Positions 27,152 through 36,434 of a DNA stretch of 64,000 nucleotides are shown here, in pieces. The notes below the pieces were generated by a model, which saw nothing but the letters and a program-made list of their open reading frames with translations, had not been told where the DNA came from and did not search any database. Location of the stretch: assembly GCF_004353915.1 (NCBI RefSeq), contig NZ_SMRP01000010.1:210669-274668 (forward strand), given 5' to 3'. Within the stretch, counting starts at the first letter, position 1. Every line of letters starts with the position of its first letter. The DNA comes from Paraburkholderia silviterrae. GTDB taxonomy: Bacteria; Pseudomonadota; Gammaproteobacteria; Burkholderiales; Burkholderiaceae. The position numbers were made by a program, and so were the translations under genes.

Positions 27152-27865
27152 ATGCATGCGAGAGTGCGCGCAGCGATTGCTTGTCGTGCAGTCGCAATGA
27201 CGCCAGGGGGCGCGGCGGCGATCGCCGCGCAGGCTATGTCCGCCCGGCCTGGCTGGGCGGCCTTGCTTCGTCATGCCTTGCTCAGTAGTGTTCTGCTCGC
27301 GATGGCTTGCGTGCTGTGTGGGGCAACGGCCGTGCTTGCCGACACATCGGACAATACCGTCGATCCAGCCAGCCCGGCGCGTGCCGTCACCGCCACGAGC
27401 CACGCCGATCCCGCCATTTCGCCACGCGACGCCGCGGTGCGTCAGGTCGTGCTCGGCATCATCAGCTTCACGCACTGGCCGACGCCACCCGCACGCCTGC
27501 ATCTGTGCGTGACGGGCCAGCCCGACTACGCGCACGCTCTCGTCGACACGTTGCAGGCCGGCTCGACGCCGCTGGACGTGCAGCGCCTGCACTTCGATGA
27601 TGCCGCCCTCGGCAAAGCCTGCGAAATCGTCTACCTCGGCAACCTGACTGACGATGAGCGGCAGCAAGTCAGTGCCACCGTGGCGGGCCATCCGGTCCTG
27701 ACGATTGCGGAACACGATCCGTCCTGCACGGCGGGCAGCATGTTTTGCCTCAATGTCGATGGCAATCGCGTTACCTTCGACATCAATCTCGACGCCGTGG
27801 CGCGCAGCGGCGTGCGGGTTCATCCCAATGTGCTCAATCTCGCGCGGCGACCGGTGACGCCATGA
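27152..27865 (+). CDS. yfiR: YfiR-family periplasmic repressor of the diguanylate cyclase YfiN
   Basis: A 237-residue protein. A hydrophobic stretch (about 40-62) ending VLADTS is a signal peptide; an internal ATG at 27236 would give a more normal leader, so the start is uncertain. The YfiR fold follows: VRQVVLGIISFTHWP, LHLCVTG, GKACEIVYLG and SCTAGSMFCLNVDGNRVTFDINLDAV, with the Cys residues expected for the redox-sensitive disulfides. In Pseudomonas YfiR holds the cyclase YfiN inactive in the periplasm. Its stop overlaps the yfiN start (ATGA), and yfiB follows. Confidence 0.85.
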   Translation: MHARVRAAIACRAVAMTPGGAAAIAAQAMSARPGWAALLRHALLSSVLLAMACVLCGATAVLADTSDNTVDPASPARAVTATSHADPAISPRDAAVRQVVLGIISFTHWPTPPARLHLCVTGQPDYAHALVDTLQAGSTPLDVQRLHFDDAALGKACEIVYLGNLTDDERQQVSATVAGHPVLTIAEHDPSCTAGSMFCLNVDGNRVTFDINLDAVARSGVRVHPNVLNLARRPVTP

Positions 27866-29130
27866 TGCATCCCGTGCCGCCCGCCTCCCCTCCGCGCACG
27901 CCGCGCCCGACGCTGCAGAACGTGTTGCGCCGCGCGCACCTGCGACTGGCGTTCGTCGCCGTGGCAATGGCCGCGGTGTCGTTGATCATGGTCGCCGTGA
28001 TCGCCTTGCGCGCCTACGCGGGCAACAATCTGCACCTGCTGGCCCGCTCGCTCGGCTACACGGTCGAAGCGGCGCTCGTGTTCGGCGACCGCATCGCGGC
28101 GACCGAGGCGATCGGCCTGATCGCGAAAGAAGAGGACGTGGCCGAGATCGTCGTCACGGATAGCAAGGGCCGCCCGTTCGCGGCCTGGCAACTGCCGGCG
28201 GCCAGCACGATCGCGAAACTCGAGCGCGAAGTCGCCGACTTTGCGCTGCCTGGACCCGTGACCGTACGAGTGGTGCACGATGGCATCGTCGTCGGCTACG
28301 TTACCGTGCGCGGTCAGGGGCACCAGTTCTTCGGCTTCCTGCTCGGCGGCGTCGGCGGCATCCTGGCGTGCCTCTCGGTCAGCGTGCTTGGCGCCTATGT
28401 CAGCTCGAAGCGCGTGCTGCGCAACATCGTCGCGCCGCTGCGCGCGCTGGCCGGCGTCGCTCACGCGGTGCGGCGCGAGCGCGCGTTCGAGCGGCGCGTC
28501 GCGCCTGCGGCGATCGCGGAGCTCAACGAGCTCAACGACGACTTCAACGCCTTGCTCGACGAATTCGAAAACTGGCAAAACACCTTGCGCCACGAAAACG
28601 CATCGCTCGAACACAAGGCCACCCACGATGCCCTCACCGGCCTGCCCAACCGCGGACAATTCGAGGCCCGCCTCACGCGCGCCCTCGGCGAAGCGGCGGT
28701 GCCGGAGCAGCAAGTCGCCGTGCTCTATCTCGACTGTGACCGTTTCAAGGAGATCAACGACTGCCTCGGCCACGAAGCGGGCGACGCGGTGCTGATCGGG
28801 ATCGCGGCACGCCTGCGCATGCAGTTGCGCGAGGCCGATCTGGTGGCGCGCCTCGGCGGCGACGAATTCGCCGTGATGCTGGCGCCGATGCGCGAAACGG
28901 CTAGCGCCACCCGCATCGCCGAGGACATACTGTGCGCCATGACGCCGTCGATCGTCTTGTCCGATGGCCGCGTGGTGAACGCGATGGTGAGCATCGGGAT
29001 TGCGCTGTACCCCGATCACGCGGTCGACGCGATCGGCCTGTTGCGCGCTGCGGATGCGGCAATGTACCGGGCCAAGCGCGCGCGGCCGGGCTCGTGGCAG
29101 TTTGCGGAAGGCGTCGCCGGACCGGCTTGA
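27862..29130 (+). CDS. yfiN: YfiN/TpbB-like membrane diguanylate cyclase
   Basis: A 422-residue inner-membrane protein. A first TM segment (about 30-55) and a second (about 155-180, FFGFLLGGVGGILACLSVSVLGAY) bracket a periplasmic PAS-like CHASE8-type region (ARSLGYTVEAALVFGDR). A HAMP-like linker precedes the GGDEF domain (about 255-415). The active site is intact (RLGGDEFAVML), and the inhibitory I-site RxxD is present as READ five residues before it. It makes c-di-GMP from GTP when released by YfiR. It is translationally coupled to yfiR. Confidence 0.92.
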   Translation: MMHPVPPASPPRTPRPTLQNVLRRAHLRLAFVAVAMAAVSLIMVAVIALRAYAGNNLHLLARSLGYTVEAALVFGDRIAATEAIGLIAKEEDVAEIVVTDSKGRPFAAWQLPAASTIAKLEREVADFALPGPVTVRVVHDGIVVGYVTVRGQGHQFFGFLLGGVGGILACLSVSVLGAYVSSKRVLRNIVAPLRALAGVAHAVRRERAFERRVAPAAIAELNELNDDFNALLDEFENWQNTLRHENASLEHKATHDALTGLPNRGQFEARLTRALGEAAVPEQQVAVLYLDCDRFKEINDCLGHEAGDAVLIGIAARLRMQLREADLVARLGGDEFAVMLAPMRETASATRIAEDILCAMTPSIVLSDGRVVNAMVSIGIALYPDHAVDAIGLLRAADAAMYRAKRARPGSWQFAEGVAGPA

Positions 29131-29222
29131 CACGATCGCCTGGCCGCCCTGGCCCAGTAGCGGGGGCCGTCGCAAGGATTCCAAATAACGCGCGCGAGGC
29201 GAGCGCGCTCGAGGGGTATGCA

Positions 29223-29735
29223 ATGAAAAAACACTCGTTTCCTGCAAGTATCTGGCGCACGAGCATGGGGAGCGCGCTGCTCCTGTGCCTGCTGCTTGGG
29301 GCCTGCAAGGCGCCGCCGCTCTACCGCGGCTTGACGCCGACGCAGGTCACGGCGCTCAAGACGGCGGGATTCCAGGAGACCGAGCAAGGTTTCGAGTTCG
29401 GCTCGAGCGGACCGATCCTGTTCGACTTCGACCGTTATAACCTCAGACCTGACGCCCGCCGGATCGTCGAGCGCATCGGCCACACGCTGGTGTCGGTCGG
29501 GCTCAACAGCGTGCGCGTGTATGGCTACGCCGACTCGGAGGGCTCTAACGACTACGACTATGAATTGTCCAAACGCCGTGCCGAGGTCGTGGCAATCGAG
29601 CTCGTTGACGTCGGCATTCCTGCCAGGGACATCGAGACCATCGGCAAAGGCAAGCGCGACCCGGTGGGCGACAACCGAACCGAAGCCGGCCGCGCACAGA
29701 ACCGCCGGGCCGCGATCGTCATCTCGCCGCGCTAA
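29223..29735 (+). CDS. yfiB: YfiB-like OmpA-domain lipoprotein
   Basis: A 170-residue outer-membrane lipoprotein. Lipobox LLLGAC puts the acylated Cys near residue 25. The C-terminal half is an OmpA peptidoglycan-binding domain: ILFDFDRYNLRPDARRIVERIG, VRVYGYADSEGSNDYDYELSKRRAEVV and DNRTEAGRAQNRRAAIVI. In the YfiBNR system YfiB sequesters YfiR on envelope stress and frees YfiN. It is 92 bp after yfiN and completes the operon. Confidence 0.9.
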   Translation: MKKHSFPASIWRTSMGSALLLCLLLGACKAPPLYRGLTPTQVTALKTAGFQETEQGFEFGSSGPILFDFDRYNLRPDARRIVERIGHTLVSVGLNSVRVYGYADSEGSNDYDYELSKRRAEVVAIELVDVGIPARDIETIGKGKRDPVGDNRTEAGRAQNRRAAIVISPR

Positions 29736-30009
29736 GCCGGCCTCGAAACCCCAACGCCTCGCCTCCAGAGAGGCTCGGGATTTCCCTGGGCTGACACGCG
29801 CGCGCTCCCAGGTTTAAATAAATCAACGTGAATTAATTAATCGCCGTCGAGTCGACTAGCCAACTCGACCAGCACCACCGCGGGTGTCGCCATTGCGTCG
29901 CTCGCGCAAATGCTAAAAGGCGCCTGCATTGAAGCCCCCCAAGGTGAGCGCTGTTGCGGTCTGATCTACTGACTTGCTTTTGACACAATATTCAGGATCA
30001 CTGAATTCC

Positions 30010-31491
30010 ATGACGAAACCCTCCACCCGCCGGCCGGATCACCCTCCATTCGCGTTCGTCCTGTTCGGCGGCACGGGCGATCTGGCGATGCGCAAGATCT
30101 TGCCCGCGCTGTATGCCGCGCACCGCGACGGCCTGCTCGCGCCCGAGGGCCAAATCGTTGCCGTCGCGAATACCGCGCTGGACAGCAGCGGCTATCTGCG
30201 ATGGGTAGGCGAACACGTGAAGCCGCACATTGCGGGAACCCCGCTCGACGATTCCGTGTGGCGAAGCTTTCTCGAGCGCATTGCCTACGTCGCGCTCGAC
30301 GCCAGTCAGCCCGAAGCCTTCTCCTTGCTGGGTAACACGCTCGCCTCGGGACACGGCAGGCGCATTTTCTATCTGGCCACCGGGCCTGCGTTGTTCGTGC
30401 CGATCTGCCGGGCGCTGGCGTCAGCCGGGCTCACGGAAGGCTCCCGCATCGTGCTGGAAAAGCCGCTCGGTTACGATCTGGAATCGTCCAATGCGATCAA
30501 CGATGCGGTCGGTCAGATCTTCAAGGAAGACCAGATCTACCGGATCGACCACTACCTCGGCAAGGAAGCGGTGCAAAACCTGCTCGCGCTGCGCTTCGGT
30601 AATTCGTTGTTCGAACCATTGTGGCGCCGCGAATGGGTCGAGAGCATCCAGATCACGGTTGCCGAGGAACTGGGTGTCGAAGGCCGCGGCAACTTCTACG
30701 ACCAGACGGGTGCGTTGCGCGACATGGTGCAGAACCACCTGCTGCAACTGCTTTCCATCATCGCGATGGAGCCACCGCGGTCCATGGACGCCGATGCGGT
30801 GCGCGACGAGAAGCTGCGTGTGCTGCGCGCGCTCAAACCAGTGCTCGGCGACGAGATCCGGCACAACGTGGTGCGTGGGCAGTACCACGCGGGCGCCATC
30901 AAGGGCGCCTCCGTTTGTGCCTATCACGCGGAGTCCGGTGTCGGGCAAGGCAGTACGACCGAGACTTTCGTTGCGCTGAAAGCCGAGGTGGAAAACTGGC
31001 GCTGGGCCGGTGTGCCGTTTTTCCTGCGCACCGGCAAACGGCTCGCGGGCCGTATTGCTGAAATTGTCGTCAACTTCCGGCCGGTGCCGCACTCGGCGTT
31101 GGGCCCGACGGCGCTGCGCCCGGGCTCGAACCGGCTGACGATCCGTTTGCAGCCGAACGAGTCGATTCGCCTCAGCGCCCTCGCCAAGCAGCCGGGCATG
31201 GGCATGACCCTGCAAGGCGTGCACCTGGACCTGGCCTTCGATCAGTTCTTCCAGCAGGACCGGATGGAGGCCTATCAGCGCTTGTTGCTCGACGTGATCG
31301 GGGGACGGCTTGCCCTGTTCGTGCGGCGCGACGAACAGGAGGCGGCATGGCGCTGGGTCGCGCCGATCATCGAAGACTGGCTCGGCAATGCAAGCCCTCC
31401 CAAGCCTTACGCGTCCGGGACATGGGGACCGGCGGCGGCCAGCGCGCTGCTCGCGCGCCACAACACCTGCTGGCCGGAAGAAGAAAACTGA
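30010..31491 (+). CDS. zwf: Glucose-6-phosphate 1-dehydrogenase
   Basis: Oxidises glucose 6-phosphate to 6-phosphogluconolactone with NAD(P)+, the entry to the pentose phosphate and Entner-Doudoroff routes. From ATG 30010 it has 493 residues, the normal length. The dinucleotide motif FVLFGGTGDLAMRKILPALY is near residue 14, and the active-site signature RIDHYLGKE near 179 holds the catalytic His. EKPLGYDLESS and RTGKRLAGR are further family segments. The next gene starts within its stop codon (TGATG), so the two are coupled. Confidence 0.95.
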   Translation: MTKPSTRRPDHPPFAFVLFGGTGDLAMRKILPALYAAHRDGLLAPEGQIVAVANTALDSSGYLRWVGEHVKPHIAGTPLDDSVWRSFLERIAYVALDASQPEAFSLLGNTLASGHGRRIFYLATGPALFVPICRALASAGLTEGSRIVLEKPLGYDLESSNAINDAVGQIFKEDQIYRIDHYLGKEAVQNLLALRFGNSLFEPLWRREWVESIQITVAEELGVEGRGNFYDQTGALRDMVQNHLLQLLSIIAMEPPRSMDADAVRDEKLRVLRALKPVLGDEIRHNVVRGQYHAGAIKGASVCAYHAESGVGQGSTTETFVALKAEVENWRWAGVPFFLRTGKRLAGRIAEIVVNFRPVPHSALGPTALRPGSNRLTIRLQPNESIRLSALAKQPGMGMTLQGVHLDLAFDQFFQQDRMEAYQRLLLDVIGGRLALFVRRDEQEAAWRWVAPIIEDWLGNASPPKPYASGTWGPAAASALLARHNTCWPEEEN

Positions 31492-32564
31492 TGACTCAAC
31501 ACAGCGCAATTGCCTTTGCTGCCAGGACGACGAGCATGGACACCATCTGGCACCTCGAATGGGCTCACGGCTGCCTCGACGTTCACGCGAAGGGCGGCAT
31601 GTTGAGCGGCGTCACGCTGCGCAGCGGCACGCGGTGCGTCGCGCCGTTTTACGAGGCCCCGTGGCTCGACGATGGCACGCCTGAACAGGCGGGACTGCTC
31701 GGCCAGCTCAGAAGCGAATTTCCCTGTGTGCCTTTTGGCGTGCCGTATGCTCCCGAGGCCGTTGTGGATGGCTGGCGGAAAAGCCTTGCCGCGCCGGTCG
31801 ACGAGCGCGATGCATCGCTCGACGAGAGCGATGATCTGCTCCATGGTTACGCCTGTGTGGGTGAATGGTCCCTCGTGCGGCAGACGGACTTCGCGATCGA
31901 GATCGCACTCGAGTATCCGCTTGCCTCGTCGATTGCCCGTCTCGTTCGCGTGATCCGCGCCGACCCCAATGGCCCCGCAATCGACTTCTCCCTGAAGGTC
32001 GAGGCACGCCGCAAGACGCGCCGGCCGATGGGACTGCATCCCAATCTGGCATTGCCGTCGATAGCCGGCGCCCTGCGGATCCAGCCAGGCGCGTTTCGCT
32101 TTGGTGTCGCTCATCCAGCCGGCCCGGAGCCTGGGGTTTCCCGTGCCGCGCCAGGCGCGGTTTTCGAACAGCTCGATCAGGTACCGCTGCGCGCCGGGGG
32201 AACGGCGGCGTTCGACCGCCTGCCCTTCGCTCATGACACGGAAGAAATCATCCAGCTCTGCGGCATCGACGGCTCCGTCGTCCTGACGGACGACGCGTCC
32301 AGCGTGGCGTATCGTCTGACCTGGGACGCCTCCGTGCTCCCATCGCTGCTGCTCTGGGTCAGCAATCGCGGCCGCACCTACCGCCCGTGGAACGGCCGCA
32401 ACCTGTGCCTCGGCGTCGAGCCAGTGGCAAGCGCGTTCGAGCTGGGCTGTCGTCCCTCGCTCTCAGCCAACCCAATCAATGCCCGAGGCATTCCGACCGC
32501 GGTGCCGGTCGATCCTGGCCAGCCGGTTGAAATTGCTTATCGATTCGAGGTCCTGATGGAATAG
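31491..32564 (+). CDS. Aldose 1-epimerase-like protein
   Basis: A 357-residue protein of the galactose-mutarotase-like fold, starting at the ATG that overlaps the zwf stop; an ATG at 31536 is an alternative. The segments LLGQLRSEFPCVPFGVPY, HGYACVGEWSLV (with a His where epimerases have the catalytic acid/base His) and MGLHPNLALP (second conserved His) fit the family, and the Glu in LCLGVEPVASAF matches the catalytic Glu region. It may interconvert anomers of a sugar or sugar phosphate feeding Zwf; the sugar is not known. Confidence 0.75.
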   Translation: MTQHSAIAFAARTTSMDTIWHLEWAHGCLDVHAKGGMLSGVTLRSGTRCVAPFYEAPWLDDGTPEQAGLLGQLRSEFPCVPFGVPYAPEAVVDGWRKSLAAPVDERDASLDESDDLLHGYACVGEWSLVRQTDFAIEIALEYPLASSIARLVRVIRADPNGPAIDFSLKVEARRKTRRPMGLHPNLALPSIAGALRIQPGAFRFGVAHPAGPEPGVSRAAPGAVFEQLDQVPLRAGGTAAFDRLPFAHDTEEIIQLCGIDGSVVLTDDASSVAYRLTWDASVLPSLLLWVSNRGRTYRPWNGRNLCLGVEPVASAFELGCRPSLSANPINARGIPTAVPVDPGQPVEIAYRFEVLME

Positions 32565-32656
32565 CGGTGAGCGACGCATGTCCCATGGCTTCGGCTGCCT
32601 GAGCCGCCTTGATTTTTCACGACCCTTTGAACGTCCCCACCGCATTCGGAGTCCTC

Positions 32657-34294
32657 ATGATGACCGGACACAATACTCGACTCGCCCAGTATTTTCCAAC
32701 GCTCGACGAGATTCCAGCGGACCAGCGTCTCACCGCCCCCGTTCACCAGCGCGGCTACCTGATCGGTGGTCAGATGCACGTGTGGGACGGCCCCTGTAAA
32801 ACCGTGCTGTCGCCGGTCTGCACGCGCGATGCGGCGAGCGGCGAAGTGAGCCAGGTCGAGATCGGCAGTTACCCGTTGATGGGCGAAGCGCAGAGCGACG
32901 CCGCGCTGGACGCCGCGGTTGCCGCCTACGACAACGGCCGGGGCCCATGGCCGACGATGATGGCCGCCGGCCGCATCGCCTGCATGCAAGCGTTCGTGAA
33001 GGGCATGGTCGAGCGCCGGGAGTCGATCGTCAATCTGCTCATGTGGGAAATCGGCAAGAGCCTCGCCGACTCGCGCAAGGAGTTCGATCGCACCATCGAA
33101 TACATCCGCGCCACGATCGAGGCACTGAAGGACATGGACAACGGTCATTCGCGCTTCATGGTGGTCGAGGGCACCATTGGCCAGGTCCGACGCACGCCGC
33201 TGGGCGCGGTGCTATGCATGGGCCCCTACAACTATCCGCTCAACGAAACGTTCTGCACGCTGATCCCGGCTTTGCTCATGGGCAACACCGTGGTCCTCAA
33301 GCCGCCGCAATATGGCACCCTGCTGTTCGAGCCGCTGCTCGAAGTGTTTCGGGATGCCTTCCCACCCGGGGTGGTCAACACCATTTACGCACCGGGCCAA
33401 CTGGTGGTGCCACGCATGCTGGCCTCGGGCAAGGTCAACGTGCTGGCCCTGATCGGATCGAGCCGTGTTGCGGATCACCTGAAAAAGCAGCATCCCAAAT
33501 CGCACCGCCTGCGCGCGGTGTTGGGTCTCGACGCGAAGAACGCAGCCATCGTGCTGCCCGACGCCGACCTGGACCTCGCCGTCAAGGAATGCCTGCTCGG
33601 CGCGCTGTCGTTCAACGGACAACGCTGCACCGCGCTCAAGATGCTGATCGTGCACAGCAGTATCGTCGATGCGTTTCTCGAACGCTTCACGGCCGAACTG
33701 GCGCGGCTCAAGATGGGCATGCCCTGGGAGGCCGGCGTGCAGATCACGCCCCTGCCCGGCCCACATCGCAGCGCCTATATGACGGAGGCGATCGAAGACG
33801 CCGTGGCAAAGGGGGCGCGCGTCGTCAATGAGGGCGGCGGCGCGTTCTGCAGCACGCTGTTCAACCCGGCCGTGGTCTATCCCGTGCGCGAGGGGATGAA
33901 GCTGTATCGCGAGGAGCAGTTCGGCCCGGTCGTCCCGGTGATGAGCTTCGACTCGGCGCAAGAGGCGCTCGACTATGTGATCACCTCGGATCACGGGCAA
34001 CAGGTGAGCATCTTCGGCAACGACGCCGCGCAGATCGGTGCGCTGGTGGATCCGCTCGTCAACCAGGTCTGCCGCGTGAACCTCAACAGCCAGTGTCAGC
34101 GCGGGCCGGACGTGTTTCCGTTTGCCGGGCGTAAGGACTCGGCCGAAGGCACGCTGTCGGTCAGCGACGCGCTGCGTGCGTTCTCGATCCGCTCGATGAT
34201 CGCGACCCGACAGACCGAGTCGAACATGGCCTTGCTCAATGCCATCGTGCGCGAGCATCAATCGAAGTTCATCAACACAGACTTCATTTTTTGA
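32657..34294 (+). CDS. GapN-like NADP-dependent aldehyde dehydrogenase with altered ELGG motif
   Basis: An ALDH-superfamily protein of 545 residues from ATG 32657 (32660 also possible). It resembles the non-phosphorylating glyceraldehyde-3-phosphate dehydrogenase group: GPYNYPLNETFCTLIPALLMGNTVVLKPP is the coenzyme segment and SFNGQRCTALK holds the catalytic Cys. Counting back 34 residues from that Cys, where GapN has the general-base Glu of ELGGK, this protein has Gly (VLGLDAKN). I take that as a subfamily feature rather than an error, since the rest is well conserved. Position after zwf and before a pyruvate kinase remnant fits triose metabolism and NADPH supply. Confidence 0.8.
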   Translation: MMTGHNTRLAQYFPTLDEIPADQRLTAPVHQRGYLIGGQMHVWDGPCKTVLSPVCTRDAASGEVSQVEIGSYPLMGEAQSDAALDAAVAAYDNGRGPWPTMMAAGRIACMQAFVKGMVERRESIVNLLMWEIGKSLADSRKEFDRTIEYIRATIEALKDMDNGHSRFMVVEGTIGQVRRTPLGAVLCMGPYNYPLNETFCTLIPALLMGNTVVLKPPQYGTLLFEPLLEVFRDAFPPGVVNTIYAPGQLVVPRMLASGKVNVLALIGSSRVADHLKKQHPKSHRLRAVLGLDAKNAAIVLPDADLDLAVKECLLGALSFNGQRCTALKMLIVHSSIVDAFLERFTAELARLKMGMPWEAGVQITPLPGPHRSAYMTEAIEDAVAKGARVVNEGGGAFCSTLFNPAVVYPVREGMKLYREEQFGPVVPVMSFDSAQEALDYVITSDHGQQVSIFGNDAAQIGALVDPLVNQVCRVNLNSQCQRGPDVFPFAGRKDSAEGTLSVSDALRAFSIRSMIATRQTESNMALLNAIVREHQSKFINTDFIF

Positions 34295-34308
34295 GCGGAG
34301 TGAGCCTG

Positions 34309-34814
34309 ATGCGTCGCCAACGTAATGCCAAGATTGTCGTGTGCTCGAGGTGAAAGCGCTGGTCGAGGGGCGCGCCGCCGTACTGGCCAAACTGGAGAAG
34401 CCGGCGGCAATCGACTCGCTTGAAGCAATCGTCGAGGCCGCCGACGCCATCATGGTCGCGCGCGGCGACCTGGGGGTCGAGTTGCCGGCCGAACAGGTGC
34501 CGCGGATTCAGAAGCAGATCGTCAGGGCCTGCCGGGCTGCCGGCAAGCCGGTCGTCGTGGCCACCCAGATGCTCGAATCGATGATCGCCGCGCCGGTGCC
34601 GACTCGCGCTGAAGCCTCGGACGTGGCCAACGCCGTGTACGACGGCGCAGACGCGGTGATGCTGTCGGCCGAGTCGGCGTCGGGCCAATACCCGCGCGAG
34701 GCGGTGGCGATGATGGACCGCATCATTGCCGAGGTGGAGTCCGATCCCGACTACCGCAGCGCGATCGATGCGTCCCATACCGCGCCGCAAGCCGCAGTGG
34801 CCGATGCGATCTAG
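34309..34814 (+). pseudogene. Pyruvate kinase remnant with internal deletion and lost C-terminus
   Basis: The ATG at 34309 opens MRRQRNAKIVV, the usual pyruvate kinase N-terminus, then runs into a stop after 14 codons. From 34341 in another frame comes the pyruvate kinase middle region: VLAKLEKPAAIDSLEAI, IMVARGDLGVELP (substrate/metal loop), ATQMLESMI, PTRAEASDVANAVYDGADAVMLSAE. The frame ends at ADAI, and nothing of the C-terminal regulatory domain follows. Roughly 200 N-terminal residues and about 100 C-terminal residues are missing. It cannot be an active enzyme. Confidence 0.88.
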
Positions 34815-34887
34815 CAAGGACCGGCAATACGTTGCCGTACTCGAGTCTTGTCCTCCATCTGCGCGAGGGTCTAGTGCTCAGTCTGCA

Positions 34888-36075
34888 CTACATACCCATG
34901 CCCGTCCCTCCGCTCGTGCTTGTGCCCGTGCTCGAACCCGTGTTCGAACCCGTGTTTGTGCCTGAGTTCGGCATCGTATTCAGATCGATTCTTCCATAGA
35001 CGCCATTGGCTTCGTTATTCGGCCCAGCCGCGAAGAACAGCGTATTGGAAGGCTGATTGCTGATGTCGTTGCCGAACGCGATGCCCCACACGCCCTGCTC
35101 GACGATCGGCCTGCCGTTCGACCCATTGAGCGGCCCCATCGACAGGCCGCTCGATGCATTGAACGCGTTGATCGTGCCGTCGCCGAAATTGCCAATCAGT
35201 ATCGCGCCGCTCATCGAGCCAAAGTTACCGGGCGCTTGCGCAATGCCCCAGGGCGCATTTAGCAAGCCGCCCGTCGCGAAGTGCTGCTTCAGGTTGCCCG
35301 CCGCGTCGTACACATCGACCATGCCGCGCCCCGCGCCCGCGACGTCGTCGTGCCTGGCCGCATCCTGCATCGCGTAAGTGACGAACAGATTCGTACCGAT
35401 CGCCTGAATGCCGAACGGCGCGAAGCCGGCCGGAATCGCAGCGTCCTTGAAGGCGCCTGGCATCGCAACCTTCGCGAAGCTGGTATTGAAAACGTCGATC
35501 TTGTTGTTGTGGAAGTCGGTCGCGTAAAGGAAGTTGCTGCCGTTCAGCGTGGCGAGCGCGAGACCCTTGTACACGGCACCGCCCGTGCCGTCGTCGTACA
35601 TGACGAATGCGTCGGTCGGACCGACCGTGGGCGCCCACGCCGTGATGGTGCCGCCTTCGCCAGTGAAGATGAATGCAGCGACGCCGGACTTGCCGTTTTC
35701 CGTAACGGTGAAGCTTTGTGTGCCGTTGAAGACAATGCCCGTGGGCGACGCAGAACCGTTCTTGCCGTTGGGCATTGTGACGACCAGCGATTGCGGCACC
35801 CCGTTGCCGTCATAGAGCGTCGCGACATTGGTGCCGTTGTCCGCGACCCATGCGAAGCCTTTCGGATTGAAGGCGACGCCCCAGGGGTTCTTCAGATTCG
35901 CATCAGTGTGCGCGGCGCTCACCACGCCATCCGACACGAGCGGCGTCACCGTGAACGACGACTGGATGGGCGCGATTGACAGGTTCGAACCGGAGCCGCC
36001 GCCGCCGCAAGACACGAGCGTCGCGATGGCCGCTCCGCATGCTACGACGCCGAACACGTCGACTAGAGACTTCAT
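34888..36075 (-). CDS. TIGR03118-family secreted beta-propeller-like lipoprotein
   Basis: 395 residues from ATG 36075 (an upstream start at 36099 adds eight). The leader MKSLVDVFGVVACGAAIATLVSC ends in a lipobox-like LVSC followed by a Gly/Ser linker. The body carries NPWGVAFNPKGFAWVADNGT, SPTGIVFNGTQ, LNAPWGIAQAPGNFG and WGIAFGNDISNQPSNTLFFAAGPN, typical of the TIGR03118 family with NHL/propeller-like repeats. The last 30 residues are a Thr/Gly/Ser/Asn-rich low-complexity tail. Exported, function unknown. It converges on the pyruvate kinase remnant. Confidence 0.85.
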   Translation of the reverse strand: MKSLVDVFGVVACGAAIATLVSCGGGGSGSNLSIAPIQSSFTVTPLVSDGVVSAAHTDANLKNPWGVAFNPKGFAWVADNGTNVATLYDGNGVPQSLVVTMPNGKNGSASPTGIVFNGTQSFTVTENGKSGVAAFIFTGEGGTITAWAPTVGPTDAFVMYDDGTGGAVYKGLALATLNGSNFLYATDFHNNKIDVFNTSFAKVAMPGAFKDAAIPAGFAPFGIQAIGTNLFVTYAMQDAARHDDVAGAGRGMVDVYDAAGNLKQHFATGGLLNAPWGIAQAPGNFGSMSGAILIGNFGDGTINAFNASSGLSMGPLNGSNGRPIVEQGVWGIAFGNDISNQPSNTLFFAAGPNNEANGVYGRIDLNTMPNSGTNTGSNTGSSTGTSTSGGTGMGM

Positions 36076-36434
36076 GGCCGTACTCCTTGTTCTGTCCAAA
36101 GGACGTAACGGTTTTGGAACGAGGAGGATGCGAGGTTTATTCCGGCGACGAAGGGCTTATTTCGCGTGCGATTCCGAGCAATTGCAGTAGCTGAACTGAT
36201 ACGACCTTGATGTGACCACAGACGCTGCCCTGCGCAAGTCGGGCATGTGTGGATCGCAGTCGAGGTTCTGTGCGCTCATTCAGGAATATGCCTCCTGCGG
36301 CGCACGTTTACTGATGGCGGAGGGCCAATTGCGCAGTATAGCGGTTGACGTCTGCCGCGAGCGTGGCGGGCATCGCGAAAAGTGGGGGGAGAAGCGTGCG
36401 AGATTGCCATCCCATTCATCGACGAGGCGCCGCC
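36076..36434. other. Divergent gap between the TIGR03118 and YceI genes
   Basis: This 359-bp stretch must hold both promoters. I see no gene, RNA or notable repeat in it. Confidence 0.4.
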
